A stretch of 64,000 bases of DNA, from the NCBI GenBank assembly GCA_026008535.1, contig BRKX01000015.1:24635501-24699500 (forward strand), given 5' to 3'. The translations under genes and the position numbers were made by a program. Below are positions 60,540 to 64,000 of the stretch, one piece after another (position 1 is the first letter of the stretch; the number at the start of each line of letters is the position of its first letter). Source of the DNA: Perilla frutescens. Its lineage: Eukaryota > Streptophyta > Magnoliopsida > Lamiales > Lamiaceae. The notes under the pieces are model-generated. The model was not told where the DNA came from. It did no database searches and saw only the letters and a program-made list of their open reading frames with translations.

Positions 60540-61602
60540 TCACTATGAGTTCTCGAGTTAAGTTATCTTTGATTTGTCAAACTTATGCATCTCTAACAAA
60601 TAAGTTTGGGGGAACTTGGATTTAATTTAACTAGGTCTTTTATTTTAGTTTTTGTTTTTATTTTTCATTTGTTTTTATGTTTTGTTTGGTTTAGGGACTT
60701 AAAAGTGATAGTTTTGAGCCGATAAATAAGTAAAAAAACTAAGAGTATGAAGTCTGAGGTAAGGTTCGGACGAGCACGGTCGAAGAAGCCGTGGGTCAAC
60801 CCAAGTACACAGAAAACAAAATGATTGGATCGACCCACAAGATGATGAGCTGAGTCGACCTGCTAGTCGACCGACCAGTCGACCCTCAAGCCTCACCGGT
60901 CGATCCAGCCATGTGTTTTCAAGGCATACCTGGTCGACCCACCGGTCGACCTGCAGATCGACCCAAAGTGACAGGTATAACACACACACACACACACACA
61001 TACATCATTTTCTCATTTTCTCATTTTCTCACACTCTCTACACATTACACTCCCAAATTCTCTCATTCTTCTTCCTAAGAACTCAAGCATGTCGATTTTC
61101 TTCTGTTTAATTCTTATGTTTATACAAGATTATGAATATGCTTCATGTTTAAGGTAGTTTAATCGGTGCAAATTTTTTATTAGCCTTGATTATGTAATTA
61201 TGGTTTCAATTTGGGGATTTCTTGTATGATATGTTTATGCTTAAATTGATAATACAATTGTATTCCTATAATGTTGGGCATGCTTAGTTTAAGAGGAATT
61301 TGTCTAATTATGTGAGCATGTTGTTTAATTGAGGAATTAATATTGTTGAAATTTAGCTAAATGGGATTTTGCATGTTCTATGCCTACTATGAAGTTGTCC
61401 TCAATTGGTTGCATTGGTTTAGCTATTATGAAGTGTTCGAATGTGGTCCTATGTTGTTGAGCATGAACATTGAATTGTTTGATTTTATTTACTTACTTTG
61501 TTGGATTTTGGTTGACAATGAGAGATGTGATTATTGTCGAATGGAAGGTGTAGTGGGTGTTGATTTTGTGTGGAGTTGTAGTGTTTTGTTATATGTAGAG
61601 TC
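60540..61602 (+). other. Athila internal spacer
   Basis: Non-coding region between the protease end and the env-like frame. It holds AAATAAGTTTGGGGGA (60598-60613), an array of GGTCGACC-like words (60840-60965), an (AC)n run (60980-60999) and AT-rich sequence. Confidence 0.6.
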
Positions 61603-62892
61603 ATGGATGCCAACACCTGTGATTCTCACCGAATTGACGTTTCCTTTCGCTCTAACACATATGTTGAGCAATGGGGGCGTATGCACCGGTATTGGGTGAA
61701 GCCGAGCCGGTATGTTTGTTATGGCCTATGCCGTGAGTTTGGCATTGCCAAACCTGTTTGGGTCTTGATGGAGAGAGTACAATGGGCCTATATCATGAGA
61801 GAGAGGTGGCTTACTTATCCGAGGTTGGTCTGGGAGTTTCTGAGCTCCATTTCGAGATTTGATGAAGGCATCAATTTCCAACTGGGAAATTCTAGGCGTT
61901 GCTTGAGCTTTGAGGAGCTCAACATGATTTATCATACCACTGTTCAAAGCTTCTACGAGCCTCCTTCTGTCTTTAGAGCCGCACGGTTCTAGAGATCGAT
62001 TACTTGGGCAGAGGATATGCTATATTCATTTGCCACTAATAGGGCCAGAGCACAGATCATCTACAACCCTGTGCTCCACCACATTCAGAGAGTGATGGCA
62101 TATTCGGTGTTCAGAAGACAAGACAACAGTGTGGTCCACACCTTTGATATCTTTTCTTTTTGGTGTATGTTGTCGGGCACGAGCATGGATTTGGGGCATT
62201 ACTTGGTGGATCACTAGGTGAGTCAAGCCAGCATACAGAGCTCGGGCGAGATTTACCTTGGTGAACTCATTACTCCTATAGCTCTCCACTTTCGCATTCC
62301 ATTGGACGAGATGACGGTAACTGACATATCCATAAATGTAGATGCACATGCATTGATGCACTCGAGGTTTCTTTAGTCAACACATCCTCTCTATTTGTTG
62401 TTGCAGAAGGAAAGGGTGAACTTCCCACTGTCCAATTCCCACCTTACCACCGTGTCCACAATATAAGAGCAAGACAATTAGTTGATGGACAAGCCTGAGC
62501 ACCGAGACGCGAGGGAGGCTGAAGAAGAGGAAGCTGAGGACGAGGAAGCTGGAGTAGCTAAAGAAGAAGTGCAAGAGATGTCATCACCACCTCCACGGAA
62601 TGTGAGGCCACGCCCATGTCATCGCAGCCATGAGTAGGAGAACCGTCTTGAGTCCTCCCATAGGAGAGCGAGCACCTCTGAGGTGCCATCTGAGCTGCAG
62701 TTTGGCAAGATGCAGCACGGTATCCAGAGTCTTCATGGAGACATGGACTTGATGCGCCGAAATGTCTCCCACATGGCAGGCAAGATGGAGTCCTAGTATG
62801 CGAACATGGCGAAGCTCATGGCCATGATGCGATGATGGAACTCCCATTTCTATGATCCTCATTTCCAGTACCCAGCTTCAAGGCCTCAGTGA
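61603..62892 (+). pseudogene. Athila ORF1 / env-like frame
   Basis: One uninterrupted frame of 429 codons apart from eight premature stops (first at 61990 and 62215). It has the ATHILA ORF-1 hallmarks: YCRHYRY-type start (RMHRYWVKPSRY), WVLMERVQWAYI, LSFEELNMIYH, IYNPVLHHIQRVMAYSVF, FSFWCMLSGTSMDLGHYL. An acidic stretch and FGKMQHGIQSLHGDMD near the end follow. The protein's role in Athila is unsettled (envelope-like or gag-associated). Six of the eight stops are TAG. No membrane anchor is apparent in what is readable. Confidence 0.8.
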
Positions 62893-62951
62893 TTTGTGAG
62901 GTAGTTTATCTTAACCCTTCCTCCTTGCAAACTTATTCATACTGGAGTTTT

Positions 62952-62967
62952 AAATAAGTTTGGGGGA
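62952..62967 (+). other. Athila polypurine tract
   Basis: AAATAAGTTTGGGGGA, followed at once by TGTGAGGAGG, the inferred LTR start. The same 16-mer occurs at 60598. Confidence 0.7.
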
Positions 62968-64000
62968 TGTGAGGAGGTTAAGATAGATTTATTTTTATCT
63001 TTGGCCTGTATCTTATCATGATATTCTCTCTGCACTACTTTTATTTTTATTCATACTTATTCGATATGGTTGTACCATAAAATTTTTATATTTCTCTGTC
63101 TTTTGTACTATTACTTTTATTTGTTTATTTACCTTGTTTTGCTTTCATTTTTTAGTGTGTTTGTTTTTATTCGAAGCAACCTTTTTGTCATTTTGATTTT
63201 CGAGCAGCTTTTCATCTTCGATTCTTTCATTGCTGCGATGTTTTGGTCGATGAAGAGATGGCATTGGTAAGATTGTGATTTGGTGTGATTGGAATTATCG
63301 ATGAGGATTTATGGTTTGAAAGGTATCGAAAATTTCTTCTATTTTTTCCAATTTTTTATGTGCTTTGTGAGCATGGTTGATTGTTGATGGTGGAAGTTAG
63401 TAGCATTAATTGATGAATTTTTGGAATTATGCATATAAACTGTGAGAATTTTGAGCTTTGACTGCAATATCATATTTTAATATGGTTTATTGTTTTGAGT
63501 GTGTCAGATTATACAGTCAATCCCTAGAACTTGCTATGGTTTCTATCTCGAAATTACATGTTTACTTGAATTGGAAAAATGATTTTAGGCCGTCTTTGTT
63601 ACCAATTATTTTCATCCATATTTTTGCCTATCTCAGAAAGATTCCCTAGTTAGCCCATTTGATCCTATTTTAAGCTTATTTCTATTGATAACCGGGGGAA
63701 CTGATGAATTTCATGTTGAGATGGTTGATGAGTTTTGGTGAGAATTATTGGTGTAGTATTTGATATCATGTTATGAATACTTATTGTGCTTTGGGAAAAG
63801 TGTGAAATAAGTCTTATGAGCTCTGAAAAAAAAAAGAAAAAAAAGAAAAACATGTGTATATAATTCTATATATGTATTTTCAAAAAAAAAGAAAAGAGAA
63901 AAGAGCATAAAAGACTTACTCAGCACCTGTTCTTTTGTCTATGGATTATAGCATGTTCTGTTGGTTTATGTATTTGATATTGGAAAGGGAGAAAGGAACT
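62968..64000 (+). repeat. Athila 3' LTR, truncated by window end
   Basis: It begins TGTGAGGAGGTTAAG after the polypurine tract. AT-rich with T- and A-rich runs (an A/G run near 63825-63900). No gene is recognised. Its end is outside the window. Confidence 0.6.

Noticed and set aside
61990..62217. Programmed stop readthrough in the Athila frame
   Set aside because: Eight scattered stops are simpler as decay than as readthrough.

Overview
This window is nuclear DNA from a flowering plant, most likely a eudicot. The reasons are two multi-exon plant genes with short exons and AT-rich introns, a dense load of plant LTR retrotransposons primed by initiator-Met tRNA, and typical plant DNA transposons. 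No species can be named from the sequence; an asterid is only a guess. No bacterial, organellar or CRISPR features are seen.

Layout. Positions 1-13.8 kb are the gene-rich part. The last eight coding exons of a bacterial-type PEP carboxylase (PPC4-like) run on the plus strand (592-6248). A two-exon gene for a 52-residue lysine-rich protein follows (6948-7272). A complete 11-exon isoprenylcysteine methylesterase (ICME-like) gene lies convergent on the minus strand (8438-13722). The introns carry a MULE-type inverted-repeat element and a hAT relic. From 13.8 to 16.8 kb there is AT-rich DNA with a degenerate repeat of about 0.48 kb.

From 16.9 to 64 kb the window is almost entirely nested transposons. 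In order these are: a truncated minus-strand Copia (16.9-21.2 kb); a tRNA-derived SINE (23.3 kb); and an LTR (24.7-35.5 kb) that received a Helitron and a hAT element. That hAT was hit by a second hAT, the second hAT by a Ty3/Gypsy element, and the Gypsy LTR by a Harbinger/Tourist-like MITE. Next comes another Gypsy LTR (36.5-55.6 kb) split by a 17.7-kb Copia element with both LTRs. A minus-strand chromodomain Gypsy, mostly deleted internally, follows (55.6-60.1 kb). It sits in an Athila-type Gypsy (60.1-64 kb) that keeps a protease end, an Athila ORF1/env-like frame, a polypurine tract and the start of an LTR.

The most unusual object is the Copia element at 36869-54559. Behind gag-pol it carries three tandem, diverged but recognisably related reading frames (about 870, 640 and 570 codons) over 8 kb. 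The first two are preceded by a TATA-like box and an ACACGTGTCA G-box. This looks like serial duplication of an envelope-position ORF.

The host genes do not form a pathway together: PEPC makes oxaloacetate from PEP, while ICME demethylates prenylated proteins at membranes. None of the transposon polyproteins is intact; stops, frameshifts or catalytic substitutions are noted in each entry.
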